A DNA stretch of 64,000 bases, from contig NZ_CALXGI010000012.1 of the NCBI RefSeq assembly GCF_944387805.1, positions 1 through 64,000 of the forward strand, given 5' to 3'. Under the pieces are notes generated by a model that did not search any database, had not been told where the DNA came from, and saw nothing but the letters and a program-made list of their open reading frames with translations. How positions within the stretch are numbered: the stretch's first letter is position 1; each line of letters starts with the position of its first letter. This document shows positions 28,339 through 35,534 of this stretch, piece after piece. This stretch comes from an uncultured Pseudoflavonifractor sp. GTDB taxonomy: Bacteria; Bacillota; Clostridia; Oscillospirales; Oscillospiraceae. The translations under genes and the position numbers were made by a program.

Positions 28339-28893
28339 TTACCGGGCGTAGGCAGCCCGGCCGGTCTCGTAGAGGTTGCCGCCCTGGGCGTCGATGGCCA
28401 CAGTGAGGGGCAGGTCTTCGACTGTCATCCGCTTGACTGACTCACATCCCAGGTCCTCAAAGGCGATGACCTCTGACGTTCTGATGCACCTGGCGATAAG
28501 GGCGCCCGCGCCGCCCACGGCGGCGAAGTACACCCCTCCGTTGCGGACTATGGCGTCTACCACGGCCCGGGACCGCTGGCCCTTGCCTATCATGGCCCGC
28601 AATCCCAGATCCAGAAGCCGGGGGGCGTAGGGGTCCATCCGGCTGGAGGTGGTGGGGCCGCAGGCGCCCACCGCCATGCCCTGCTGGCCGGGGGTGGGCC
28701 CGGCGTAGTAGATAACCGCATCCTTCAGGGGAAAGGGCGGCTCCCTGCCCTGGTCCAGCAGGGCGAAGATGCGCTTGTGGGCGGCGTCACGGGCGGTGTA
28801 AATGGTGCCCGACAGCAGCACCCGGTCCCCGGCACGCAAGGTCGGAGCTGCGGCAGGCAGCTGCCCGGTGGTAAGAGAAATGGTCTGTGACAT
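28339..28893 (-). CDS. class I fumarate hydratase / tartrate dehydratase beta subunit, no alpha beside it
   Basis: A 184-residue Fe-S hydro-lyase beta subunit. Fumarase C-terminal-domain hallmarks are clear: RAGDRVLLSGTIYTARDAAHKR, IYYAGPTPG, GACGPTTSSRMD, MIGKG and a YFAAVGGAGAL strand. The alpha subunit that binds the 4Fe-4S cluster is normally encoded directly upstream in Firmicutes, but here the upstream gene is a DivIVA protein 3 nt away. It must work with an alpha subunit encoded elsewhere, or be a remnant in use for something else. Confidence 0.9.
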   Translation of the reverse strand: MSQTISLTTGQLPAAAPTLRAGDRVLLSGTIYTARDAAHKRIFALLDQGREPPFPLKDAVIYYAGPTPGQQGMAVGACGPTTSSRMDPYAPRLLDLGLRAMIGKGQRSRAVVDAIVRNGGVYFAAVGGAGALIARCIRTSEVIAFEDLGCESVKRMTVEDLPLTVAIDAQGGNLYETGRAAYAR

Positions 28894-28896
28894 GGC

Positions 28897-29586
28897 TTAT
28901 TCCTCCGTCAGGGGCGTGGGGGCCTTGGGGGGCTCACCCTCACGGCAGACCTGGAGCAGCTTCTCCAGGGCGGTGTCGTGCTCGGCAAACTCGGCGGTGA
29001 TGTGCTCCAGACTGCGGGCAACCCGGTCCAGCTCTCCGGAGGCGTGGGAGATGGTGGCGTCCACGTCGGTGCGCAGACGGTCGTACCCCGCCTCCACCCG
29101 GGTCAGCCACTGATTGACCTGCTCCCGGGTCTCCCTGGCCTTTTTCTCAGCCTCGGCCTGGACGGCCTGGGCCCGGTAGTGGGCGTCCAGCTCAATGCAG
29201 GCCACACGGTCCTTGACGCCGGCGTAGGCCTCGGCGTCCGCCTCCGAGCGGGACAGGCGGGACTGGGCGGCGGAGAGCTCCTCCTCCACCCGCACCAGCC
29301 GGGCGGTCTTTTCCTCCAGCTGGGCCCGGATGGCGTCCAGCGCGTCGCTCTTCTCCTTCAGCTCGGCGGCCAGGGCCTCGGCCCGGGCGGACAGCTCCTC
29401 CTCCCGGACGGCGGCATCCGCCGCCTTCTTCTCCGCCTCGGAGGCGGCCTTGCGGGCCTCCTCCAGGTCTCTGGTCAGAACGGCTACCTTCTCCCGGTGC
29501 TGCCGGGAGGAGGTCTCCACATAGTTCAGCACATCCTGCTTATGAAATCCGCCAAAGGCTACCGTGCGGAACTGCTGCTCACTCAT
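28897..29586 (-). CDS. DivIVA-domain coiled-coil protein
   Basis: A 229-residue protein with a short N-terminal DivIVA-type module (FRTVAFGGFHKQDVLNYVE) followed by about 150 residues of alanine- and glutamate-rich coiled coil, then a C-terminal helix and a short proline-rich tail. DivIVA proteins mark curved membrane at cell poles and septa and recruit partners. ATG 29586, 6 nt after GAGGTG, is preferred over GTG 29595. It leads a two-gene unit with the fumarase beta gene, an unexpected pairing. Confidence 0.85.
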   Translation of the reverse strand: MSEQQFRTVAFGGFHKQDVLNYVETSSRQHREKVAVLTRDLEEARKAASEAEKKAADAAVREEELSARAEALAAELKEKSDALDAIRAQLEEKTARLVRVEEELSAAQSRLSRSEADAEAYAGVKDRVACIELDAHYRAQAVQAEAEKKARETREQVNQWLTRVEAGYDRLRTDVDATISHASGELDRVARSLEHITAEFAEHDTALEKLLQVCREGEPPKAPTPLTEE

Positions 29587-29651
29587 ATGAGACACCTCGT
29601 CTTTTTCTCAGAACTGCGGGCTGCTGCCCGCGGGTAAACTCCATGTTTTTC

Positions 29652-29680
29652 ATTGTAGCATAGATTCAGAGACGATACAA
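29652..29680 (-). promoter_or_regulatory. promoter of the divIVA-fumarase unit
   Basis: Minus-strand TTGTAT (29675-29680), 17 nt, TACAAT (29652-29657). Confidence 0.7.
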
Positions 29681-29790
29681 TCATTTATGCCGCCGTGACG
29701 GGGGGAAGAAAAAATTCTTCCTGCCGCTGAGATATTCCGCCGTTTCCCGGGGTATTATGGATGAAAAGCTTTTCAGGGAGGAGCCCGGGC

Positions 29791-30273
29791 ATGGAGCAGC
29801 AGGCCTTCAACGCACTGGCACAACAGCATATGGACATGGTGTACCGTCTGGCGTTTCACTATCTCCGCTCACCCCAGGACGCGGACGACGTCACCCAGGA
29901 GACCTTTCTCCGCCTGTTCCGCCGCAGGGAGGGCTTCGACAGCGGAGAGCATGCCAGACACTGGCTGGTCCGGGTGGCGCTCAATGAGTGCAAGCGGCTG
30001 GCTATGTCCCCCTGGCGGCGGCACACTGAGCCGCTGGAGGAGTACGCAGGTACCCTGACCTGGGAGACGCCGGAGCAGAGCACCCTGTTCCAGGCGGTGA
30101 TGGACCTGCCGCGGAAGTACCGCGTGCCCCTGTACCTCTATTATTATGAGGGGTACGCCGTCAGCGAGATTTCCGCCATGCTGGGGCGCAACCCATCCAC
30201 CGTTCAGACCCATCTGGCCAGAGGGCGAGAACAGCTGAAGCATCTTTTCAAGGAGGAATGGAGCGATGTATGA
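29791..30273 (+). CDS. ECF-type RNA polymerase sigma factor
   Basis: A 160-residue sigma-70-family protein with region 2 (HMDMVYRLAFHYLRSPQDADDVTQETFLRLF, residues 13-43) and region 4 (LPRKYRVPLYLYYYEGYAVSEISAMLGRNPSTVQTHLARGREQLK). It has no other domains. ATG 29791 lies after GGGAGG; the frame extends 30 nt upstream without a ribosome site. It overlaps the downstream DUF4179 gene by 8 nt, the usual arrangement of an ECF sigma with its membrane partner. I found no ECF-type promoter upstream. Confidence 0.92.
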   Translation: MEQQAFNALAQQHMDMVYRLAFHYLRSPQDADDVTQETFLRLFRRREGFDSGEHARHWLVRVALNECKRLAMSPWRRHTEPLEEYAGTLTWETPEQSTLFQAVMDLPRKYRVPLYLYYYEGYAVSEISAMLGRNPSTVQTHLARGREQLKHLFKEEWSDV

Positions 30274-31267
30274 CAGAGAACTGTACCACGAGACCTTTTC
30301 CCGTCTCCACACCTCCCCGGAGACCAGGAGGAAAATTATGAATCTGAGTGAGAAACGTTCCCGCCGGTTTCAGCCCGCACGGGTGGCGGCGGTGGCGGCG
30401 GCGGCCGCCGTCCTGAGCATTACCGCCATGGCCGTGGCCTTTGGAGGCGGTATGCTGGACTGGTTCGGCAGGGAGTGGGACAGCTGGACAGGCCAGTCCC
30501 TGGGCGAGAACCAGACAGAGACCATCCAGCGACTGACCCAGTCCGTGGGGGAGAGCGCCACGGACGGAGATATCACCGTGACTGTGGACAGCATCACTGT
30601 GGGCACGGACAACCTGTGGGCCCTGCTGAAGGTGAGCGGCATGGATTTCTCCCAGCAGAAGGAGTACGGCTTCGGGGATGTCTCTGTGGAGATTACGCCT
30701 GACCCTGCCGATTTGTCAGCCGGCGTGGTGTCTTACGGCACCCGGCTGATGGGCGTGGATGAGAACGGGAGCCTCAATCTGGTCCTGGAGTACTTCGCCA
30801 CCCTGCCCACCGACGCCCAGCTCAGCGCCGGCGGCTATACGCTGGAGCTCTCCCTGACCGGCCTGACCGAAGGAGGGTACGGCAGCGCGGAGCCTGAGAT
30901 AGCGGCGGAGGGGACATGGCGCTTCTCCATCCCCCTGACCGTGGAGAGCCGCTCACCGGTGGTGACCATTGAGAAGGCGGAGGTGCCCTCCTGGAACCCG
31001 GCCACCGACGCATATTCCAGTGAGCCGGTGACTCTGACGGATATCCAGCTCTCTGACACCGGCATCCGCTTCCGGGCGGCGGGGGAGTTTATCTCCGATG
31101 TGTCCGCCGTGCTGGAGGACGGCACAGAGGTGCGAAACTCCGGCGGCGGAGGCGGCGAGGAGAAAGACGGAACCCACACGTTCTCCTACACCTGGGTGGT
31201 GCCGGTGGATGTGGAGGACATCGCCGCGCTCCGCTTTGGGGAGACCGAGATTCCGATAAAAAAATAA
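30266..31267 (+). CDS. DUF4179 membrane-anchored protein, putative partner of the ECF sigma
   Basis: A 333-residue protein. A cytoplasmic N terminus of about 40 residues (including HTSPETRRKIMNL) precedes one transmembrane helix (about 38-60), and the rest is a secreted beta-rich domain ending KK. The DUF4179 assignment rests on the layout and on the segment after the helix. Position, overlap with the sigma gene and topology fit an anti-sigma or signal-sensing partner, but no zinc-type anti-sigma motif is present in the short cytoplasmic part. The interaction is inference. Confidence 0.8.
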   Translation: MYDRELYHETFSRLHTSPETRRKIMNLSEKRSRRFQPARVAAVAAAAAVLSITAMAVAFGGGMLDWFGREWDSWTGQSLGENQTETIQRLTQSVGESATDGDITVTVDSITVGTDNLWALLKVSGMDFSQQKEYGFGDVSVEITPDPADLSAGVVSYGTRLMGVDENGSLNLVLEYFATLPTDAQLSAGGYTLELSLTGLTEGGYGSAEPEIAAEGTWRFSIPLTVESRSPVVTIEKAEVPSWNPATDAYSSEPVTLTDIQLSDTGIRFRAAGEFISDVSAVLEDGTEVRNSGGGGGEEKDGTHTFSYTWVVPVDVEDIAALRFGETEIPIKK

Positions 31268-31280
31268 GAGGCAGCTTCAA

Positions 31281-31313
31281 GGGCGCTCCGTGCCATGGCA
31301 CGGAGCGCCCTTT
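31281..31313. terminator. terminator after the first DUF4179 gene
   Basis: A perfect 30-nt palindrome (arms GGGCGCTCCGTGCCA / TGGCACGGAGCGCCC) followed by TTT. Confidence 0.75.
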
Positions 31314-31315
31314 GG

Positions 31316-31381
31316 CCTGTTGAAACGACTTCTTCGACAGGCTGCTGCACTCTTTCAAGCTTTTAAAAGATTGAAAGAGTG
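31316..31381. repeat. two consecutive hairpins in a gene-free stretch
   Basis: Hairpin 1 (31316-31341) has a 9-bp CCTGTTGAA/TTCGACAGG stem with one G-T pair. Hairpin 2 (31348-31381) has an 11-bp perfect stem CACTCTTTCAA / TTGAAAGAGTG whose loop contains CTTTTAAAAG. They follow the palindrome at 31281 directly. The rest of 31382-31545 holds no gene I can support, although both strands have short open frames. The composition resembles a dispersed intergenic repeat (inference). Confidence 0.5.
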
Positions 31382-31545
31382 GTTTGATTCCACGCAAAAG
31401 ACAACCCTGACGGCTTTCTTTCACACGATCCTTCCCTCCGGAGTCTTGCACCGCAAGATGTATCAACAGTGCCCTTTTTCGCCCGGACTGGCAGAGCTGA
31501 CCGAAGGCGAAGATGTAAAAAGCCGTTTTCCAGGCGGTTTTCGAA

Positions 31546-31575
31546 TTGACGTTCCAGCAGAAGGGGTGATATAAT
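31546..31575 (+). promoter_or_regulatory. promoter of the RNA methyltransferase gene
   Basis: TTGACG (31546-31551), 18 nt, TATAAT (31570-31575). Confidence 0.7.
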
Positions 31576-31616
31576 ATACTGATTTTGTATGCACATATGT
31601 TTTGAGGGATATGCTT

Positions 31617-32483
31617 ATGTGGATTTCTGACAAGTGGAACGACTATGAGCTGATTGACTGCGGCGGCGGGGAAAAGCTGGAGCGCTGGGGCAAGTACACC
31701 CTGGTGCGGCCCGACCCCCAGGCCATCTGGAATACGCCCCGGGAGAACCGGCTGTGGCGGCGGCCTGACGCCCGGTATGCCCGCTCCTCCACCGGCGGCG
31801 GCCAGTGGGAGAAGAAGGACGTGCCCGAACGCTGGCAGATATCCTATGGGGATCTGACGTTCAACATCAAGCCCATGAACTTCAAGCACACCGGGCTCTT
31901 CCCCGAGCAGGCCGCCAACTGGGATTTTGCCCGGGAGCAGATTAAGAAGGCGGGGCGGCCCATCAGCGTGCTCAACCTGTTCGCCTACACCGGCGGGGCC
32001 ACGGTGGCCTGCGCCGCCGCCGGCGCCAGCGTGTGCCATGTGGACGCGGCCAAGGGCATGGTGGCCTGGGCCAGGGAGAACGCCAAGTCCTCCGGCGTGG
32101 AGGACCGGCCCATCCGCTGGATCATTGACGACTGCGGCAAGTTTGTGGAGCGGGAGATCCGCCGGGGCCGGAAGTACGACGCGGTGATCATGGACCCGCC
32201 GTCCTACGGCAGGGGACCCTCCGGCGAGATCTGGAAACTGGAGGAGAATCTCTACCCCTTTGTGGAGCTGGTGGCCCAGGTGCTCTCTGACGAGCCCCTG
32301 TTTTTCCTCATCAACTCCTACACCACGGGCCTTGCCCCCTCGGTGCTGACCTACATTCTGGAGACCGTGGTGTCCAAGCGGCACGGCGGCCACACCGAGA
32401 GCGCCGAGCTGGGTCTGAGAGTCACTGAGACCGGTCTGGCGCTGCCCTGCGGCGCCACCGGCCGCTGGATGGCCGACCGGTAA
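31617..32483 (+). CDS. SAM-dependent RNA methyltransferase (RlmI-like, no PUA domain)
   Basis: A 288-residue methyltransferase. The SAM site is VLNLFAYTGGATVACAAAG, the acidic loop is HVDAAKGMVAWARENAK, and the catalytic motif DPPSYGRGPSGEIWKLE resembles the N/DPP-x-(F/Y) motifs of RlmI/RlmK-type 23S rRNA methyltransferases. The FKHTGLFPEQAANWDF segment is also typical of this group. It lacks the N-terminal PUA domain of E. coli RlmI. Target nucleotide is unknown. ATG 31617 is 8 nt after GAGGG; ATG 31611 is too close. Confidence 0.85.
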   Translation: MWISDKWNDYELIDCGGGEKLERWGKYTLVRPDPQAIWNTPRENRLWRRPDARYARSSTGGGQWEKKDVPERWQISYGDLTFNIKPMNFKHTGLFPEQAANWDFAREQIKKAGRPISVLNLFAYTGGATVACAAAGASVCHVDAAKGMVAWARENAKSSGVEDRPIRWIIDDCGKFVEREIRRGRKYDAVIMDPPSYGRGPSGEIWKLEENLYPFVELVAQVLSDEPLFFLINSYTTGLAPSVLTYILETVVSKRHGGHTESAELGLRVTETGLALPCGATGRWMADR

Positions 32484-32510
32484 AGAACGACAGGGAATGG
32501 GAGACAAGAA

Positions 32511-33359
32511 ATGGCCAATTCCATTGTAAAAACCGAACATCTCCGCTTCTCCTATGAGGCCGAGGGAGGACTCTCCCCGGTGGTGCTGGACGGGGTGGAC
32601 CTGGAAATTGAAGAGGGCAGCTTTGTGGCGGTGCTGGGTCACAACGGGTCGGGCAAATCCACTCTGGCCAAGCACATGAACGCCATCCTGCTGCCCACCG
32701 GCGGCAAGGTGTACGTGGACGGCATGGATACCTGCGACGACGACCTGCTGCTGGACATCCGCCGCACCGTGGGCATGGTGTTCCAGAACCCGGACAACCA
32801 GATTGTGGCCAACGTGGTGGAGGAGGATGTGGCTTTCGCCCCTGAGAACCTGGGCGTGCCCCCGGAGGAGATCCGCCGCCGGGTGGACGAGGCTCTCAAG
32901 CTGGTGGACATGTACGAGTACCGGGAGCACGCGCCCCATCTGCTCTCCGGCGGACAGAAGCAGCGGGTGGCCATTGCGGGCGTCATCGCCATGCGGCCCC
33001 GGTGCATCGTGCTGGACGAGCCCACCGCCATGCTGGACCCCATCGGCCGCAAGGAGGTACTCCACACCATCCGCCAGCTCAACCGGAATGCGGGCATCAC
33101 TGTGGTGCTTATCACCCATCACATGGACGAGGCTGCCCAGGCCGACCGCCTGGTGGTCATGAGCAAGGGCAAGGTCATTGCCGACGGAGCTCCCCGGCAG
33201 GTGTTCCAGCGGGTGGAGGAGCTGAAGGCCGTGGGCCTGACGGTACCCGAGACGGTGGAGCTGTGCTGGGAGCTGCGGAAGGAGGGGCTGGATGCCCCTC
33301 TGGACGCCCTCAGCGACGAGGAGTGCGCCAAGGCGCTGTATGAGCTGATCACCCGGTAA
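32511..33359 (+). CDS. ecfA1: energy-coupling factor transporter ATPase EcfA1
   Basis: An ATP-binding subunit of an ECF vitamin importer. The 282-residue protein has Walker A GHNGSGKS, the Q loop in MVFQNPDNQIVANVVEEDVAFAPENL (the Q-helix signature of ECF ATPases), signature motif LSGGQKQR, Walker B CIVLDEPTAMLDP and switch histidine ITHHMDE. It begins the operon ecfA1-ecfA2-ecfT. No S component gene is adjacent, so this is a group II (shared-module) ECF system; FolT at 54.4 kb is one candidate partner. Confidence 0.95.
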   Translation: MANSIVKTEHLRFSYEAEGGLSPVVLDGVDLEIEEGSFVAVLGHNGSGKSTLAKHMNAILLPTGGKVYVDGMDTCDDDLLLDIRRTVGMVFQNPDNQIVANVVEEDVAFAPENLGVPPEEIRRRVDEALKLVDMYEYREHAPHLLSGGQKQRVAIAGVIAMRPRCIVLDEPTAMLDPIGRKEVLHTIRQLNRNAGITVVLITHHMDEAAQADRLVVMSKGKVIADGAPRQVFQRVEELKAVGLTVPETVELCWELRKEGLDAPLDALSDEECAKALYELITR

Positions 33360-33427
33360 ACCGGCATATTTTGCGGGCGTTACCTCCATGAGAGGAATGC
33401 ACCACTGATTAAAAAGGACTGAAGTCA

Positions 33428-34297
33428 TTGGAAGCGATTATCCAGACAGAAAAACTCAGCCACATCTATTCCGCCGGCACCCCCTTTGAGCACGGCGCGC
33501 TGATTGATGTGGATTTCACAGCCTACCGGGGGGAGTATCTGGGCATCATCGGCCACACCGGATCGGGCAAATCCACCCTGATTCAGCACCTTAACGGCCT
33601 GCTTAAGCCCACCTCCGGCCGGGTGCTCTTTGAGGGAAAGGACATCTGGGAGACTAAGGAGCGCACCCATCAGACCCGCTTCCAGGTGGGACTGGTGTTC
33701 CAGTACCCGGAGTATCAGCTCTTTGAGGAGACAGTGTATAAGGACATCGCATTCGGTCCCCGGAATATGAAACTCTCCGAGGCGGAAATTGACCGCCGGG
33801 TCCGGGAGGCGGCGGCCTTTGTGGGGCTGTCCGACGCCATACTGGAGCAGTCTCCCTTTGAGCTGTCCGGAGGACAGAAGCGCCGGGTAGCCATTGCGGG
33901 CGTCATCGCCATGGAGCCCTCCGTCCTCATCCTGGACGAGCCAACCGCCGGCCTGGACCCGGTGGGCGTGGAAAATATCCTGTCCAATATCCACGACTAC
34001 CATGTGGCCAAGAACGCCACCATCATTATCGTCTCCCACTCCATGGAGGAGGTGGCCCGGACGGTGGACCGGCTGGTGGTGGTCAACGACGGCCGCATTC
34101 CCTTCGCCGGTGCACCCTGTGAGGTTTTTGCCCATGAGGAGGAACTGATTGCCATGGGCCTGGGTGTGCCCCAGGTGACCCGGGTGCTCCACCAGCTGAA
34201 AAAGCTGGGCGTGGACGTGGACGACACGGTCTACACCATGGAACAGGCCAAAGCGGCTGTCATGGCGGCGTACAGAGCGCGGAAGGGGGCGGTGTAA
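33428..34297 (+). CDS. ecfA2: energy-coupling factor transporter ATPase EcfA2
   Basis: The second ECF ATPase, 289 residues. Walker A GHTGSGKST, VFQYPEYQLFEETVYKDIAFGP, signature LSGGQKRR, Walker B LILDEPTAGLDP and switch region VSHSMEE are all present. It has the longer N-terminal part typical of EcfA2 (IYSAGTPFEHGALIDVD). It starts at TTG 33428 after AAAAGGACTG, 68 nt after ecfA1, and its stop is directly followed by the ecfT start. It forms the nucleotide-binding heterodimer with EcfA1. Confidence 0.95.
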   Translation: MEAIIQTEKLSHIYSAGTPFEHGALIDVDFTAYRGEYLGIIGHTGSGKSTLIQHLNGLLKPTSGRVLFEGKDIWETKERTHQTRFQVGLVFQYPEYQLFEETVYKDIAFGPRNMKLSEAEIDRRVREAAAFVGLSDAILEQSPFELSGGQKRRVAIAGVIAMEPSVLILDEPTAGLDPVGVENILSNIHDYHVAKNATIIIVSHSMEEVARTVDRLVVVNDGRIPFAGAPCEVFAHEEELIAMGLGVPQVTRVLHQLKKLGVDVDDTVYTMEQAKAAVMAAYRARKGAV

Positions 34298-35104
34298 GTG
34301 GCACTGAAGGACATTACCCTGGGGCAGTATTTCCCCGGGAACTCCATTCTCCACCGCCTGGATCCCCGGACCAAGATCCTCCTCACCGTCATGTATATCG
34401 TGGCCCTGTTCCTGGCCAAGCAGCTGGTGGGGTATGGTATCATGATGGTGGTGCTGGCCTCGGCCATTGCCGTTTCCAAGGTAAAACTGAAGACCATCTT
34501 CCGGGGCCTCAAGCCCATTCTCATCATTATCATCATCACTGCCTTCCTCAACCTGTTCTGGACGCCGGGACAGACCATCTGGAAGTGGGGCTTCCTCAAC
34601 CTGACGGTGGAGGGCATCTGGTCGGCTGTCTTTATGGTGCTGCGCATTTCCATGCTTATCCTGTGCACCTTCCTGCTGACCTACACCACCTCGCCCATTC
34701 TCCTGACCGACGGACTGGAAAATCTGATGAATCCGCTGAAGAAGATTCATGTGCCCGTCCATGAGCTGTCCATGATGATGTCCATCGCCCTCCGCTTCAT
34801 CCCCACCCTTATTGAGGAGACGGACAAGATTATGTCTGCTCAGAAGGCACGCGGCGCCGACTTTGATACCGGCGGACTGATGGACAAGGCCAAGGCTCTT
34901 ATTCCCCTGCTGGTGCCCCTGTTCATCTCGGCGTTCCGCCGGGCGGACGAGCTGGCTATCGCCATGGAATGCCGCTGCTACCACGGCGGCGAGGGCCGCA
35001 CCCGCCTGCGCCAGCTGAAGTACCGGAAGGCCGACGCAGCCTTCCTGGTGGGCGGATTGGCGGTCTGTGTGGCCGTAGGCGTGCTGGCCCACTTTGGCCT
35101 GTAA
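34298..35104 (+). CDS. ecfT: energy-coupling factor transmembrane protein EcfT
   Basis: The scaffold membrane subunit that links the ATPases to substrate-specific S components. The 268-residue protein has the N-terminal signature GQYFPGNSILHRLDPRTKIL, about five hydrophobic segments and the two C-terminal coupling motifs, ARGADFD and the AMECRCY segment (Ala-Arg-Gly type helices that sit on EcfA). Translation begins at GTG 34298, contiguous with the ecfA2 stop. The gene ends 40 nt before the repeated truA starts. Confidence 0.95.
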   Translation: MALKDITLGQYFPGNSILHRLDPRTKILLTVMYIVALFLAKQLVGYGIMMVVLASAIAVSKVKLKTIFRGLKPILIIIIITAFLNLFWTPGQTIWKWGFLNLTVEGIWSAVFMVLRISMLILCTFLLTYTTSPILLTDGLENLMNPLKKIHVPVHELSMMMSIALRFIPTLIEETDKIMSAQKARGADFDTGGLMDKAKALIPLLVPLFISAFRRADELAIAMECRCYHGGEGRTRLRQLKYRKADAAFLVGGLAVCVAVGVLAHFGL

Positions 35105-35121
35105 GAATTTTTAAGAAATTT
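35104..35121 (+). repeat. 18-nt AT-rich direct repeat, upstream copy
   Basis: AGAATTTTTAAGAAATTT. A copy with one difference (G at position 13) follows truA at 36235-36252. Confidence 0.5.
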
Positions 35122-35143
35122 CTAATGAAAGTTCTATGATTTT

Positions 35144-35212
35144 ATGAAAAATATCGCGTTAAAATTGATGTACGTTGGGACGGCCTACCACGGATGGCAC
35201 CGCAGCGTATAG
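35144..35212 (+). pseudogene. truncated truA start, copy 1 (22 codons)
   Basis: An ATG opens 18 codons equivalent to the truA N terminus, then reads CAC CGC AGC GTA TAG. Against truA there are six synonymous codon changes and one Lys-to-Arg change in 18 codons, so it once evolved as coding sequence. It has no good ribosome site of its own and sits closest to ecfT, suggesting it is the original chromosomal truA start. Confidence 0.75.
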
Positions 35213-35534
35213 CAAACGTGCCGGTGGCACGTTTGCAGCGTAGGCTCCGACGGCTATGCCGGCGGAGGGGAAGTAGGGCAGAAGCAGAGAGAAAAGGCGT
35301 GGGAGGCCGTTATGCGAAATATAGCACTAAAACTGATGTATGTTGGGACGGCCTACCACGGGTGGCACCGCAGCGTATAGCAAACGTGCCGGTGGCACGT
35401 TTGCAGCGTAGGCTCCGACGGCTATGCCGGCGGAGGGGAAGTAGGGTAGAAGCAGAGAGGAAAGGCGTGGGAGGCCGTTATGCGGAATATAGCACTAAAA
35501 CTGATGTATGTTGGGACGGCCTACCACGGGTGGC
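35199..35534 (+). repeat. 168-bp tandem unit, two copies, carrying the truA start
   Basis: Unit 1 runs about 35199-35366 and unit 2 about 35367-35534, with only three substitutions between them and a period of exactly 168 nt (35144, 35312, 35480 for the starts; 35195, 35363, 35531 for the Trp codon). Each unit has a 112-nt spacer, then a ribosome site and 18 truA codons. The spacer contains hairpin AAACGTGCC-GGT-GGCACGTTT (35214-35234), flanking GCAGCGTA repeats, and a second hairpin CTCCGACGGC-TAT-GCCGGCGGAG (35245-35267) preceded by GTAG. Exact junctions are ambiguous within the shared truA sequence. Confidence 0.9.
35312..35380 (+). pseudogene. truncated truA start, copy 2 (22 codons)
   Basis: A second ATG with ribosome site GGGAGGCC opens the same 18 codons as functional truA (one synonymous change in codon 2), then CAC CGC AGC GTA TAG. 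It would make a 22-residue peptide if translated. It is part of the 168-bp repeat. Confidence 0.8.

Noticed and set aside
31290..31574. 94-codon open frame in the gap after the first DUF4179 gene
   Set aside because: It begins inside the terminator palindrome and crosses two hairpins and the next promoter; not coding-like.
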